Shown here in pieces: positions 5,619 through 5,679 of a stretch of 5,679 nt of DNA (positions are counted from its first letter, which is position 1; each line of letters begins with the position of its first letter). Where the stretch lies: the NCBI GenBank assembly GCA_903944555.1, contig CAJASG010000015.1, forward strand, positions 1 to 5,679, written 5' to 3'. Under the pieces are notes generated by a model that did not search any database, was not told the origin of the DNA, and was given only the letters and a program-made list of their open reading frames with translations. The stretch is from an uncultured beta proteobacterium (GTDB lineage: Bacteria > Pseudomonadota > Gammaproteobacteria > Burkholderiales > Burkholderiaceae_C). A program made the position numbers and the translations under genes.

Positions 5619-5679
5619 CTAGCGCATCACATAAACCAGCGGGAACAGCACGATCCAAAGCAGGTCCACCATGTGCCAA
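5619..5679 (-). CDS. Cytochrome c oxidase subunit III / NorE-like protein, last 19 residues
   Basis: On the minus strand the frame enters from the right edge and reads WHMVDLLWIVLFPLVYVMR, then TAG at 5621-5619. WHxVDxxWxxLF...Y is the conserved final helix of haem-copper oxidase subunit III and its NorE relatives; the LLWIVLFPLVY wording looks more NorE-like to me, from memory. Only this end is present. Its stop lies 14 bp before the subunit IV-like start, supporting a subunit III-IV (or norE-norF-like) gene pair convergent with the arsenic block. Confidence 0.75.
   Translation of the reverse strand, partial: WHMVDLLWIVLFPLVYVMR

Noticed and set aside
5335..5679. Longer minus-strand frame reaching the right edge (start before MFNTALNRLW)
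   Set aside because: The extra N-terminal part overlaps, in another frame, the clearly conserved end of a subunit III-like gene; ATG 5604 is the better start.
1..5679. CRISPR arrays, tRNA or rRNA genes, IS elements, attachment sites
   Set aside because: No spaced direct repeats, cloverleaf-like sequence, transposase frame or terminal inverted repeats were recognised by eye.

Overview
The window looks like chromosomal or island DNA from a betaproteobacterium, most likely order Burkholderiales, family Comamonadaceae (Rhodoferax/Polaromonas-like). This rests on the GC-rich codon use, the protein sequence style, and an AT-rich palindromic spacer before arsA that resembles a dispersed intergenic repeat I remember from that family. 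The assignment is inferred; no rRNA or tRNA is present.

Left and centre (1-4889, all + strand) form a metal/metalloid-handling block. It begins with the C-terminal third of a COG0701 permease (YraQ/ArsP-like), followed 11 bp later by an 80-residue thioredoxin-fold protein with a CxxC motif. A 166-bp gap holds a possible 38-codon gene whose stop codon overlaps the GTG start of a CzcD/ZnT-type cation diffusion facilitator. The facilitator's 3' end overlaps a 457-codon protein that I read as a circularly permuted ATP-grasp ligase of unknown substrate. A 59-bp spacer with a small hairpin leads to a full two-domain ArsA ATPase with both P-loops, both DTAPTGH motifs and all three metalloid-binding cysteines.

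Right (4890-5318, + strand) is an AhpD/carboxymuconolactone-decarboxylase-like gene with its own promoter. Between the -35 and -10 boxes of that promoter lies a perfect palindrome around a C6 tract, of the type bound by CsoR/RcnR/FrmR-family repressors. Far right (5335-5679, - strand, convergent) is the end of a separate operon. It has the last 19 residues of a cytochrome oxidase subunit III/NorE-like protein, then an 89-residue subunit IV/NorF-like membrane protein.

A working model (inference) is as follows. The permease and the facilitator move metal(loid)s out of the cytoplasm. ArsA powers arsenite/antimonite export with an ArsB-type partner not in this window. The two CxxC proteins provide thiol redox functions, and the ATP-grasp enzyme makes or modifies an unknown peptide or thiol. 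No arsR, arsD, arsB, acr3 or arsC gene is visible here.
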